Origin: an uncultured Clostridia bacterium
GTDB lineage: Bacteria; Bacillota; Clostridia; Oscillospirales; Ruminococcaceae
Assembly: GCA_947626755.1 (NCBI GenBank)
Contig: CANQTP010000001.1
Location: forward strand, 62,001-126,000
Direction of reading: 5' to 3'
Length of the DNA: 64,000 nt
This document shows positions 17,560-26,019 of this stretch, piece after piece. A model generated the notes under the pieces. The model was not told the DNA's origin. It worked only from the letters and a program-made list of their open reading frames with translations, and searched no databases. Positions within the stretch are counted from its first letter, which is position 1, and every line of letters begins with the position of its first letter. Made by a program: the position numbers and the translations under genes.

Positions 17560-18240
17560 TTAAAGTTTTGTGTCGGAAATGATCCGTCCGTCCGAAATGC
17601 GTACAGTCCTTGCGGCGCAGGCGGCTATGCTTTCATCGTGAGTAATTATAATTACGGTCTTTCCGCGGGAATTAAGATCATATAATATCCGCATGACTTC
17701 CGCGCTGTTCTGCCTGTCGAGATTGCCTGTAGGCTCATCGGCAAGTATCACCGACGGGTCTGCGGCAACGGCTCGGGCAATGGCAACTCTCTGCTGCTGT
17801 CCTCCCGACATATCCGAAGGGAAGTGGTAAAGCCTGTTCCCGAGAGAAACTTTTTCCAGAGCGCACGCCGCAATTTCCCTGCGGATATTTTTGGGCATAC
17901 CTTTATATATAAGCGGCAGTTCCACATTTTCCAGAGCGGTGAGTCCGGGGATAAGATCAAAGCTCTGGAAAATGAATCCTATTTCTTTGCTGCGTATTTC
18001 TGTGAGACGTTTTTCCGACAATTTCCCCACATTTTCCCCGCAGAAAAGGTATTCTCCCGAAGTCTGCGTATCAAGACAGCCCATCAGCGACATGAGCGTG
18101 GATTTTCCCGAACCTGACGCCCCCGCAACGGCGGTGAATTCTCCCTGCCCGACGGTAAGGGAAACGCCGTTCAGCGCGGCAACACGGCTTTCGCCCGATC
18201 CGTATATCTTGCAGATGTTTTTCAGTTCCATTATCGGCAT
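17560..18240 (-). CDS. MacB/LolD-type ABC transporter ATPase
   Basis: A 226-residue ATP-binding subunit with all motifs: Walker [10 protein letters not shown] (40-48), Q-loop FQSFDLIP (91-98), signature MSGGQQQR (144-151), Walker [13 protein letters not shown] (164-175) and the switch His in IITHDE. The TGNLD extension is typical of the LolD/MacB/YknY class, which drives mechanotransmission by FtsX-type permeases. No permease follows on this strand. On the divergent strand, however, a HlyD/MacA-type adaptor (20453) and a MacB-core membrane protein (22463) are encoded, and these are its likely partners. The AAGGAAG SD lies 9 nt before the ATG. Confidence 0.9.
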   Translation of the reverse strand: MPIMELKNICKIYGSGESRVAALNGVSLTVGQGEFTAVAGASGSGKSTLMSLMGCLDTQTSGEYLFCGENVGKLSEKRLTEIRSKEIGFIFQSFDLIPGLTALENVELPLIYKGMPKNIRREIAACALEKVSLGNRLYHFPSDMSGGQQQRVAIARAVAADPSVILADEPTGNLDRQNSAEVMRILYDLNSRGKTVIIITHDESIAACAARTVRISDGRIISDTKL

Positions 18241-18373
18241 ATAAGATCTTCCTTTTTTATATTGTTTTTCCCGGTTTGGAATAATTTATGCAGGGCAAAT
18301 TTTTCCTGCTGCGGAAAGTTGCTGCAATTATTTTCACCGATCCGGGAAAAAGCCCCCGAAATTATGTCAAAAC

Positions 18374-18463
18374 GGTTACAAAAGTTACAAAACTGCCGAA
18401 ATGATTAAAATTTGGTTACAGTTTTCGGTTTTCTATAGAAAAATTTTTATTATGTGCTATAAT
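18374..18463 (+). promoter_or_regulatory. Regulatory region of the importer/adaptor operon
   Basis: Three GTTACA repeats (18375-18380, 18384-18389, 18415-18420) flank AAAACTG/CAGTTTT inverted arms, and a TATAAT (18458-18463) follows. The -35 is weak, as expected for an activated promoter. The rest of 18241-18523 shows nothing else clear. Confidence 0.4.
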
Positions 18464-18523
18464 AGTAAAGTAAAGTTCTTTAAAACTTAATTATGGCAAT
18501 ATTTGCATATCAGAGGGATAGTT

Positions 18524-19465
18524 ATGAAAATAAAGCAGAATAAGCCGAAAGCTCCCAAAGTAAAGGAAGCAAAGGCAAAAAATAAGAAAACTTCCTTTAA
18601 AAAATTTCTGAAAAGCGATGCCGCTTTCCCGTATCTGTGCCTGATACCGAGCCTTGCGGGAGTGCTGGTGTTCTTTATTGTGCCGTTTTTTGTAATAATT
18701 TTCTACTCTATGGTGGATAATCCTATCAATAAGGAATTCGTTTTTCTGGATAATTACATAAGCGTTATGAAAAATACCGCTTTCAGGCGCGCGGCGCTGA
18801 ATACCCTGACGTTTTCGGCAATATCCGTGCCGCTGGCGGTGGTGCTTTCAATGCTTCTTGCAATGCTTCTGGACAGCAAGATCCCGTTTGTAAGTCAGTT
18901 CAGGACGAGTTTCCTCTGCCCCATGATGGTGCCTGTGGCGTCGATAGTCCTTATCTGGCAGGTAATTTTCCACTACAACGGCGCGTTAAATGATTTCCTG
19001 TCAAATTTCGGGATTGAGAGGATCGACTGGCTCAAATCCACAAAAGGACAGATAGTGATAGTCGTGCTGTTCCTGTGGAAAAACTTAGGATATAATATGA
19101 TACTTTTCCTGTCGGCGTTAAACAATATCCCGAAGGATATTATCGAAGTTGCAACGCTGGAAGGCGCAGGAGGTTTCTACAAATTCTTCCGCATAAAGCT
19201 GCGGTATCTTTCGCCGACGATACTTTTTGTGGCAATACTTTCGCTGATAAATTCCTTTAAGGTTTTCCGTGAAATTTATCTGCTGACGGGGGACTATCCC
19301 TTTGACAGCCTGTATATGTTACAGCATTTCATGAACAACACCTTCCGCAACATCGACTATCAGAAGCTTTCTTCGGCGGCTATACTGATGGCAATAGTTA
19401 TGGTGATCATCATAGGCGCGCTGTTTATTGCCGAAAATAAATTCGGAGAGGACGTGGAGGATTGA
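18524..19465 (+). CDS. Carbohydrate ABC transporter permease, UgpA/MalF type
   Basis: A 313-residue inner permease with a very basic N-terminal tail (first 30 residues largely Lys) and six transmembrane helices. The cytoplasmic EAA loop, EVATLEGAGGFYKFFRIKL (about residues 205-223), contacts the ATPase. Family CUT1 importers take up di- or oligosaccharides or glycerol phosphates. The start is ATG 18524 with AGAGGGA SD; an in-frame TTG upstream lacks an SD. It overlaps the second permease by 4 nt. No sugar-type (MalK) ATPase is encoded nearby, so a shared ATPase must serve it unless the divergent MacB-like ATPase does. Confidence 0.92.
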   Translation: MKIKQNKPKAPKVKEAKAKNKKTSFKKFLKSDAAFPYLCLIPSLAGVLVFFIVPFFVIIFYSMVDNPINKEFVFLDNYISVMKNTAFRRAALNTLTFSAISVPLAVVLSMLLAMLLDSKIPFVSQFRTSFLCPMMVPVASIVLIWQVIFHYNGALNDFLSNFGIERIDWLKSTKGQIVIVVLFLWKNLGYNMILFLSALNNIPKDIIEVATLEGAGGFYKFFRIKLRYLSPTILFVAILSLINSFKVFREIYLLTGDYPFDSLYMLQHFMNNTFRNIDYQKLSSAAILMAIVMVIIIGALFIAENKFGEDVED

Positions 19466-20430
19466 GCGAATCGGTAAACATTATCTCTGAAACGGAGACC
19501 GCACTCCCGAGATCAAAGCCGAAAGTTCCGCTGAAAGTGCGGCTTTCAAAGAAAAAGCAAAAGCTGATAATGGCGATACTTACGCTGTTTGCGGCGGCAT
19601 CGGCGGTAATATTCCTTCTGCCCACGGTGCTGACTATTGCAAATTCTTTCATGAGTGCATCGGAGATAAATGCAAATTACGGTCTTATCTTTGCCGAAAG
19701 CGAGGACGGCGGCAAGGAATATATCGCAGAAAAGATAAACCTGAAATTCATTCCCGATATGGTAAGTTTCAGTCAGTATTATACGGTGCTTTTCAAAAGC
19801 CCCGACTATCTGCTGAAATTCTGGAATTCGGTGATACTGGTAGTTCCGATAGTGATATTCCAGCTTGTGACGGCTTCGCTGGCGGCGTATTCCTTCGCAA
19901 GGCTGAAAGGGCGACTAAAAGAAGTAATATTCTTCGTTTACATAGTGGTAATGCTCATGCCTTATCAGGTAACGCTTGTGCCGAACTATCTCATTTCCGA
20001 TTGGTTAGGGATCCTCGACACACGGGCGGCAATAATACTTCCGGGAATTTTCACGCCCTTTGCGGTGTTCATTCTTTCAAAGATAATGCGGAGAATTCCC
20101 GTTTCGCTGATAGAAGCGGCGCAGCTTGACGGCGCGGGGGAACTTCAGATATTTGCACATATATGTATGCCGCTTTGCAAAAGTGCGCTTTTCTCGGTGG
20201 CGATACTGGTTTTCATAGACTACTGGAACATGGTGGAACAGCCGCTGGTTCTTCTTTCGGACACCAATTTATACCCGCTGTCGGTGTTCCTTTCTCAGAT
20301 AAACAGCGGAGAAATAGGACTTGCTTTTGCAGTTGCGACAATTTACATGATACCAACGCTGCTGATGTTCCTTTACGGTGAGGATTATCTTGTAGAGGGA
20401 ATTGCTTACTCGGGCGGCATCAAGGGCTAA
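19462..20430 (+). CDS. Carbohydrate ABC transporter permease, UgpE/MalG type
   Basis: A 322-residue partner of the preceding permease, with six helices and the EAA loop SLIEAAQLDGAGELQIFAHI (about residues 213-232) slightly diverged from consensus but keeping the Gly. It has a large first periplasmic loop (about residues 60-110). The start appears to be TTG at 19462, overlapping the upstream stop; GGAGG lies only 1 nt before it, while GGAGAGG 11 nt away could serve, so translation is probably coupled. Together the two form the membrane channel of a CUT1 importer whose binding proteins may be the lipoproteins at 23604 and 26020. Confidence 0.9.
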   Translation: MSESVNIISETETALPRSKPKVPLKVRLSKKKQKLIMAILTLFAAASAVIFLLPTVLTIANSFMSASEINANYGLIFAESEDGGKEYIAEKINLKFIPDMVSFSQYYTVLFKSPDYLLKFWNSVILVVPIVIFQLVTASLAAYSFARLKGRLKEVIFFVYIVVMLMPYQVTLVPNYLISDWLGILDTRAAIILPGIFTPFAVFILSKIMRRIPVSLIEAAQLDGAGELQIFAHICMPLCKSALFSVAILVFIDYWNMVEQPLVLLSDTNLYPLSVFLSQINSGEIGLAFAVATIYMIPTLLMFLYGEDYLVEGIAYSGGIKG

Positions 20431-20452
20431 TTAATTTAAGGAGCGAACAGAT

Positions 20453-22450
20453 ATGAACAAGAAAAGAGAATGGGTGAAAAACGCGGCGATAATCTTCCTG
20501 ATAATAATGCTGCTGCTGACGTTTTTCTCAAATACTATAATGAATTACTCACTGCCCGAAGTTTCCGCCCAGTATGTTTCAAGCGGAAATCTTTCCGAGC
20601 AGATACGCGGAAGCGGCACTATCGAAGCAAATCAGACCTATGAAGTGAAGATGGACGAGACCCGCACGATTTCCGCAGTGGAAGTGAAAGTCGGTGACGA
20701 AGTCAAAAAAGATGATGTGCTTTTCAGACTTGAGGACAGCGACAGTGCGGAGCTTGACACTGCCGAAAAAAATCTCCGAAGCGCACAGAAAGCTTACAAC
20801 GAAGCCCTGCTGACAGCGGGATTTGACTACAGCGCAGAGGAACTGGATATTCAGATACAGGAAGAAAATATAGAAGATCTTAAAAACGATCTTAAAAATA
20901 TTTCCGAGTATCAGGAAGCTTATGAAAAGGCAAAGGCAAAGACCGAAAAGATCGAAAAGGAAGTAAAAGATCTTGAACGGGAAAGTAAAGAGTATGATGA
21001 CATTCTTGCCGCAATTGCCGCCGAGGATTACACCTCTCTGGGAGCAGAAAATTATAAAAAGATAAAGAGCGCACAGACAAAACTTGAAAACGCCGAAAAG
21101 GATAAAACAAGAAGCGAAGAGACCATCAAGGAATATGAAGAAGAGATAGCCGCAGGCGGAGATCAGTCGGCAATAACTTCAAAGCACCGCGAGATCGAAG
21201 ATAAGCAAAGCGAGATCAGCGGTATTGAGGATAAAATATCACGGCTTAAAGAAAACGGATATGTTGAAGACTCCGAAGCAGGTGGTAAAAATACCGAAGA
21301 GGAAGAAGGTTCCGATGAATCGGCAAGCTCGGGAAAGCTTTCCTACAGCGCATATGAGGAGCAGCTCAGCACTTTGGAAAGTTCTCTTGAAACAGCAAAC
21401 CGTGAACTGAGATATTTGCAGGAAGATTACAGCGCGCTGCTTTCCAAATCAAGTACATACAGTCAGACACAGCAGAAGCTTACCGCCGAAAAACAGCAGC
21501 TTGAAAGATTTACCAATACATACGACAACGCAAAGAAAGCACTTGACGATGCAATTGCTTCTCTGAAACAGGGAGCAAAGTCGGGTTCGGGCGATCTGAG
21601 CGACAAGCTTGACGATGCAAAAGCACGTCTTGAAGAAGCTCAGGCGGAAGAAGCAGAAGCCAAGGAGAAAGCTTCCGTTTCGGAAGAAGAACAGCAGGAC
21701 AAGATAAAAGAAGCGGAAAACAATCTTAAAAAAGCAAGAATTGCGCTTTCCAAGCAGAAGAGCGATGATGCCATCTCCGCAAGCAAGGACGAACTGAATA
21801 TCAGCGATCTTGCGGCAGCGGTTGAAGATGCGGAAGCGGAAGTTGAAAAGTACAAGTCCAAATCGGTAGGCGCGGAGATAAAAGCAAAGGTTGGCGGAGT
21901 GATAACCGCACTGTCCGTTGTTGCAGGCGAGGACGCGGAAATGGGTTCAACAATTGCGACTATTGAAATGACAGAAAAGGGTTACACTCTTGAAATGCCC
22001 GTTACCATTGAGCAGTCGCGGAAAGTCAAGGTAGGCGATGAAGCGGAAATACAGTATTTCTGGTACGGCGATGCAAAGGCTGTTCTCGAATCCATCAATC
22101 CCGACAAGACAAATCCCGCACAGACAAAGATACTTAAATTCTCCGTTACCGGCGATGTTACTCCGGGGCAGACTTTGCAGCTTTCCATGGGTTCAAAGGG
22201 ACAGCGTTATGACTACATAGTTCCCAACAGTTCGGTTAGAGAGGATTCAAACGGAAAGTTCGTGCTTGTGGTGACCGCAAAGAGCAGTCCTTTGGGAAAC
22301 AGATATATTGCAGAACGTGTAGACGTTGATGTTCTTGCTTCTGACGATACGCAATCGGCAGTTTCGGGCAGTTTCTTGGGCGGCGAGTTCATAATTTCCA
22401 CATCCACAAAGCCTATCGAACCGGGTATGCAGGTCCGTCTTGTAGAATAA
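20453..22450 (+). CDS. HlyD/MacA-type adaptor with an exceptionally long coiled coil
   Basis: A 665-residue membrane-fusion-type protein. It has one N-terminal transmembrane helix (about 11-30), then a first half-lipoyl/barrel strand region (SEQIRGSGTIEANQTYEV; EVKVGDEVKKDDVLFRLED). A Lys/Glu-rich coiled coil of roughly 380 residues (about 95-475, interrupted near 280 by an acidic Ser/Gly stretch) follows, then the second lipoyl half (AKVGGVITALSVVAGEDAEMG) and a C-terminal barrel (KVKVGDEAEIQY; PNSSVRE). MacA and YknX homologs have coiled coils of about 100 residues or fewer, so this one is far longer. It could span the thick wall of a monoderm. It sits between importer permeases and a MacB-core protein. 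Confidence 0.88.
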   Translation: MNKKREWVKNAAIIFLIIMLLLTFFSNTIMNYSLPEVSAQYVSSGNLSEQIRGSGTIEANQTYEVKMDETRTISAVEVKVGDEVKKDDVLFRLEDSDSAELDTAEKNLRSAQKAYNEALLTAGFDYSAEELDIQIQEENIEDLKNDLKNISEYQEAYEKAKAKTEKIEKEVKDLERESKEYDDILAAIAAEDYTSLGAENYKKIKSAQTKLENAEKDKTRSEETIKEYEEEIAAGGDQSAITSKHREIEDKQSEISGIEDKISRLKENGYVEDSEAGGKNTEEEEGSDESASSGKLSYSAYEEQLSTLESSLETANRELRYLQEDYSALLSKSSTYSQTQQKLTAEKQQLERFTNTYDNAKKALDDAIASLKQGAKSGSGDLSDKLDDAKARLEEAQAEEAEAKEKASVSEEEQQDKIKEAENNLKKARIALSKQKSDDAISASKDELNISDLAAAVEDAEAEVEKYKSKSVGAEIKAKVGGVITALSVVAGEDAEMGSTIATIEMTEKGYTLEMPVTIEQSRKVKVGDEAEIQYFWYGDAKAVLESINPDKTNPAQTKILKFSVTGDVTPGQTLQLSMGSKGQRYDYIVPNSSVREDSNGKFVLVVTAKSSPLGNRYIAERVDVDVLASDDTQSAVSGSFLGGEFIISTSTKPIEPGMQVRLVE

Positions 22451-22462
22451 GGGGAACATGAT

Positions 22463-23521
22463 ATGAAAGCTAAGCACATAGTTTTGCTTATACTGAACGC
22501 CGCTTCAATAGCGTTTCTGATATGCACTACTGTAATATCTGCCGTTCTTGCAGGTTCGCTGACGGATCAGCAGGTGACGGATCGTTGGGGAAACGGCGTG
22601 CGGTATTCGCAGGTAAGCGTTTTCACCGACTATGATAATGAAATGGTGATAGACGGCATTTTCATGACCCGCGTTAATGTTGAGAAAAAGCTTACGGAGA
22701 ACTCCATTTCTTCCGAAAAGGAAGGCGCAAGAGTCTGGGCGGACGCATTTTCTTCCTATCAGACGTCTATGTCGGTAAGTTCCGACAGGGCAAGCGCGGA
22801 AGCTGCCGCAATTATCACAGGCGGAGATTTTTTTCTGTTCCACCCGCAGGACATGATAAGCGGGTACTACTATTCCGAAGATGATACCATGTATGACAGG
22901 ATCGTCATTGACGATGTTCTTTCGTGGCAGCTTTTCGGCGCATCGGACGTGGTGGGAATGCCCGTTACAATAAACGGGAAATATTTCTACGTTGCTGGCG
23001 TTTACAAGCGCAGCGAAAACAAGGACATTGAAAAAGTTTACGGCGAAAAGCCGAGACTGTTCATGCCCTATCAGGGTTACTCGCTTATTTCGGACATAGG
23101 AGCGGAATTTTCCTGCTATGAAGCCTGTCTGCCCGACCCTGTAACGGGACTGGGCTTGCAGATAATTTCCGAGTCGGTAGGCGTGGGCGAGGAAAACCGC
23201 ATAACGGTGGAAAATTCCGCAAGGTACGGCTTAAAAAATCGCTTCAAGCTTCTTGCGGACAACGGTATCCGCTCTGTTGTGGACAGACCGGTAGTCTACC
23301 CTTACTGGGAAAACGCCGCACGTATGACCGAGGACAGATCTGTTTCACTGCTTGTAATGCAGATCATCGGGCTTGTAATACCCGTACTTACCGTTTTTTA
23401 CCTGTTCAGGCTGCTTATAAAGAGCCGCAGTAAGATATTTGAAAAGCTTCGGGGGAAAATTTCCGAAAGCGCAGAAAATATCCGCAGCAGGAGCCGCGAG
23501 CGGAAGAAAGCGGCTGTATGA
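22463..23521 (+). CDS. MacB periplasmic-core-like membrane protein lacking the FtsX helices
   Basis: A 352-residue protein with an N-terminal transmembrane helix (about 6-28), an extracytoplasmic domain of about 265 residues and a single C-terminal helix (about 296-316) followed by a strongly basic tail. The ectodomain order (ARVWADAFSSY, then ITGGDFFLFHP, DDVLSWQLFGASDVVGMPV, INGKYFYVAGVYKR) follows the MacB_PCD pattern, in which 'dv..a..lfg...vG..i.i.g..f.V.GV' is characteristic. Normal MacB-type permeases have three C-terminal helices; only one is present, so it is a divergent or degenerate member. It follows the adaptor gene by 12 nt, and its partner ATPase may be the divergent 17560 gene. 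Confidence 0.72.
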   Translation: MKAKHIVLLILNAASIAFLICTTVISAVLAGSLTDQQVTDRWGNGVRYSQVSVFTDYDNEMVIDGIFMTRVNVEKKLTENSISSEKEGARVWADAFSSYQTSMSVSSDRASAEAAAIITGGDFFLFHPQDMISGYYYSEDDTMYDRIVIDDVLSWQLFGASDVVGMPVTINGKYFYVAGVYKRSENKDIEKVYGEKPRLFMPYQGYSLISDIGAEFSCYEACLPDPVTGLGLQIISESVGVGEENRITVENSARYGLKNRFKLLADNGIRSVVDRPVVYPYWENAARMTEDRSVSLLVMQIIGLVIPVLTVFYLFRLLIKSRSKIFEKLRGKISESAENIRSRSRERKKAAV

Positions 23522-23603
23522 AATTTTCTGTAAGAATTGCCGTGATTTTTCGTCTTATAAATTGGACGCTTTTGTCCGCAGCGAAAATAACGGAGGTTTT
23601 TCT

Positions 23604-25838
23604 ATGAAAATAGCAGCGGCGGTAATTCTTGCAATAGTAATGGCGGCGGGACTTTGCTCCTGTCGGAAAACGGAAAGCGGAAGTTTTCCCGAAAACGGCA
23701 GCGCAGTCAGCGAGGAAAAAGGCATTTCAAAAAGCAAAGACGAAAAGACCAAAAGCGGAGAGATCGCTTCAAAGGAGCATATTTTCTCCGCGGAAAGCAT
23801 AAATATTTCGGGTGGAACGCAGTCCGTCAGCGGCGTTTTCTGTGACGGCGAAAAGATCTGCGCCGCGGTGGACGGGAAAATTCTTACATATTCCCCCGAG
23901 GGCAAAATTGAAAGCACTATTGATATTCCCCTTGCGGAGGGGCAGCGTTTTCTTGAATTTGCGGCGGCTTGCGGGGACGGTTTCCTTACGGTGGAAAACT
24001 CTGAGGAGTTTCCGCTTATGGTGAAATATGACAGTGACGGCAATAAACTTTCCGAGACAAGCCTTGAAAATATCGTGAACGACACGGGGGAGCGGAATTT
24101 ATACATAACTTCCGCGGCTGTTTCCGATGAGGGAACGTTGTTCCTGACACAATACGGAGGGTTATATTTTGCAAATGATAAACTTTCGGGAAAAATTTCA
24201 GGTGGTGCGGACAGGTATTTTGAATGTGTAATAAAAACGGGAGACGGCAGGATCTTTGCGGAATATTCCGACCCGAGCGGGAACAGATCCCTTGCGGAAG
24301 TGGATCCTGCGGGAATGTTGTCAGAAGAATTTTCAATTGACGTTCCGGGAAAATTATTAAGCGGCTTCGGGGAATACGATATGTTCGTCCTCGGAAGCAC
24401 GAAAATTTTCGCTTACGATTTGGAAACGGGGGAAACTTCAACTTTCATTGACCTTTCCGCTTCGGGGATTGATGCGGAATCGGTTTCTGCGGAAAAGGGA
24501 ATAGCAATTCTTCCCGATGGCAGGATAGTTCTCACGGTGAAAAACCTGCTTGACGGCGGTTTCTACTCGGAGTTAAGTCTTTCAATTTGTATACTATCAG
24601 TAATTTCTCCTGATGAAATTCCCGATAGGAATGTTGTGAAAATTTACGCGCTTGCTTTGAACAGTGATGTGAAACGGGCGATAACCGATTTCAACAAAAA
24701 CAGCGGCGATTATTATATAGAACTGACGGATTTTTACGACGTTGGCGGCGATTATGCGGACAAGCTTTCACGAATGAACAGTGAAATGACTTCGGGGAAC
24801 ATTCCCGACATTATCGCCTTAAGCGGCGCAATGCCCGTGGAAAGTTACATTTCAAAGGGTCTGCTTGCGGATCTTTACGACTTTATGGAAAATGACCCCG
24901 ACTTCCGCAGAGAGGACTATTTGCAGAACATCTTCACCGCTTACGAGACTGACGGGAAACTTTATGAAGCCGTTCCGGGATTCAGCATAAACACGCTTGT
25001 GGGGAAAGCTTCAAAAGTCGGGGATTCCCAAGGCTGGACAATGGACGAGTTTATTGATTTTGCGGACAGAAACGCTTCGGACGGTTCGTGGCAGGGACTT
25101 TTTGAACCAACTTCCTGCTCAAAAATGAATATGCTTCTGACGTTCATGTCCTTTAACTTCGGCAGCTACATGAATGAAAAAGCGGGGGAATGTTATTTTG
25201 ACGGCGATGATTTTATAAAACTTCTGGAATTCTGCAATAGATTTCCCGAAAAGACCGTAAGCAAGGACAAGATCGACTTTTCCGCCGAGCAGGACGCTTA
25301 CCGCGAGGACAGAACTTTGCTTATGACGGCAACTGTCGGGAATTTCCGCGACATCAGGACTCTTGAACAGGTAAATTTCGGCGAAAGAGTGACTTTCAAA
25401 GGTTACCCCTGCGGCGGGAACGGTTCGTTTATCTCGGAGAACTTTTCCCTTGCGATAACTTCCAAGGCGGCAGATCCCGAAGGCGCATGGGAATTTGTAA
25501 AATATTTCTGGTCTGACGAATACCAATCCGAGTACGTCGGGGCGCGGAGTTATGATCTCCCCGTGAAAATTTCCGCTCTGGAACGCGCCGCGGCGAACGC
25601 AAAGACAAATTCGGGCAGGGAAGATCTATTCTCCGCCGCCGACCCAAACACCGATGAGGACAACGCGCGAATGATGGATCTTATAAACTCTTTGACGGAA
25701 GTCCGCGCTTATAACAGTTACATTTACGACATAGCAAGGGAAGAAGCGGGAGCGTACTTTTCCGGGCAAAAGCCCGCTGAGGAAGTTGCGGACATTATTC
25801 AAAATCGCGCTTCAAATTATATGGCAGAAGCAGGCTGA
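23604..25838 (+). CDS. Lipoprotein fusing a propeller-like domain to an ABC solute-binding domain (paralog 1)
   Basis: A 744-residue lipoprotein. The signal ends in LCSC (lipidated Cys about 20). Residues about 50-335 contain repeated short beta-strand/turn units ending in acidic-Gly pairs (FCDGEKICAAVDG, AACGDGFLTVEN, VIKTGDGRIFAEY, ILPDGRIVLTV), consistent with a beta-propeller. From about residue 343 (KIYALALNSDVKRAITDFNK) a family 1 extracellular solute-binding domain follows, with IPDIIALSGAMPVESYISKG and the usual GAWEFVKYFWSDEYQ near the end. ATG 23604 has GGAGG 7 nt upstream. It is 82 nt downstream of the MacB-core gene. The propeller/binding-protein fusion is unusual; ligand unknown. 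Confidence 0.82.
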   Translation: MKIAAAVILAIVMAAGLCSCRKTESGSFPENGSAVSEEKGISKSKDEKTKSGEIASKEHIFSAESINISGGTQSVSGVFCDGEKICAAVDGKILTYSPEGKIESTIDIPLAEGQRFLEFAAACGDGFLTVENSEEFPLMVKYDSDGNKLSETSLENIVNDTGERNLYITSAAVSDEGTLFLTQYGGLYFANDKLSGKISGGADRYFECVIKTGDGRIFAEYSDPSGNRSLAEVDPAGMLSEEFSIDVPGKLLSGFGEYDMFVLGSTKIFAYDLETGETSTFIDLSASGIDAESVSAEKGIAILPDGRIVLTVKNLLDGGFYSELSLSICILSVISPDEIPDRNVVKIYALALNSDVKRAITDFNKNSGDYYIELTDFYDVGGDYADKLSRMNSEMTSGNIPDIIALSGAMPVESYISKGLLADLYDFMENDPDFRREDYLQNIFTAYETDGKLYEAVPGFSINTLVGKASKVGDSQGWTMDEFIDFADRNASDGSWQGLFEPTSCSKMNMLLTFMSFNFGSYMNEKAGECYFDGDDFIKLLEFCNRFPEKTVSKDKIDFSAEQDAYREDRTLLMTATVGNFRDIRTLEQVNFGERVTFKGYPCGGNGSFISENFSLAITSKAADPEGAWEFVKYFWSDEYQSEYVGARSYDLPVKISALERAAANAKTNSGREDLFSAADPNTDEDNARMMDLINSLTEVRAYNSYIYDIAREEAGAYFSGQKPAEEVADIIQNRASNYMAEAG

Positions 25839-25845
25839 TAAGGCG

Positions 25846-25950
25846 AATGCGTAATTCGTAATGCGTAATGCGTAATTAGCAGGCTCAGCCTGCTCTCAAC
25901 TCTCAACTCTTAACTCTCCACTCTCTGCTCTAAACTTTCAATTCTCAACC
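25846..25950. repeat. Short tandem repeats and a GC hairpin between the two binding-protein genes
   Basis: Overlapping units of GCGTAATTCGTAAT (25848-25877) are followed by the hairpin AGCAGGCTCAGCCTGCT (25878-25894) and then about eight imperfect copies of CTCTCAA (25892-25950). The hairpin plus first CTCTCAACTC is the exact inverse complement of the start of repeat copy 3 (28548-28571). Confidence 0.75.
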
Positions 25951-25959
25951 ATTAAAAAC

Positions 25960-25988
25960 TTGACAAGCTTTAAATAATAGTTTATACT
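25960..25988 (+). promoter_or_regulatory. Sigma-A promoter of the second binding-protein gene
   Basis: TTGACA (25960-25965), 17 nt, TATACT (25983-25988). So the paralog can be transcribed independently of the upstream operon. Confidence 0.8.
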
Positions 25989-26019
25989 ATATAATACAAA
26001 AGAAGGGAAGGTTATTTTA

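Noticed and set aside
21100-21900. Possible repeat or low-complexity region in the adaptor gene
   Set aside because: The Lys/Glu periodicity is coiled-coil coding sequence, not a DNA repeat.
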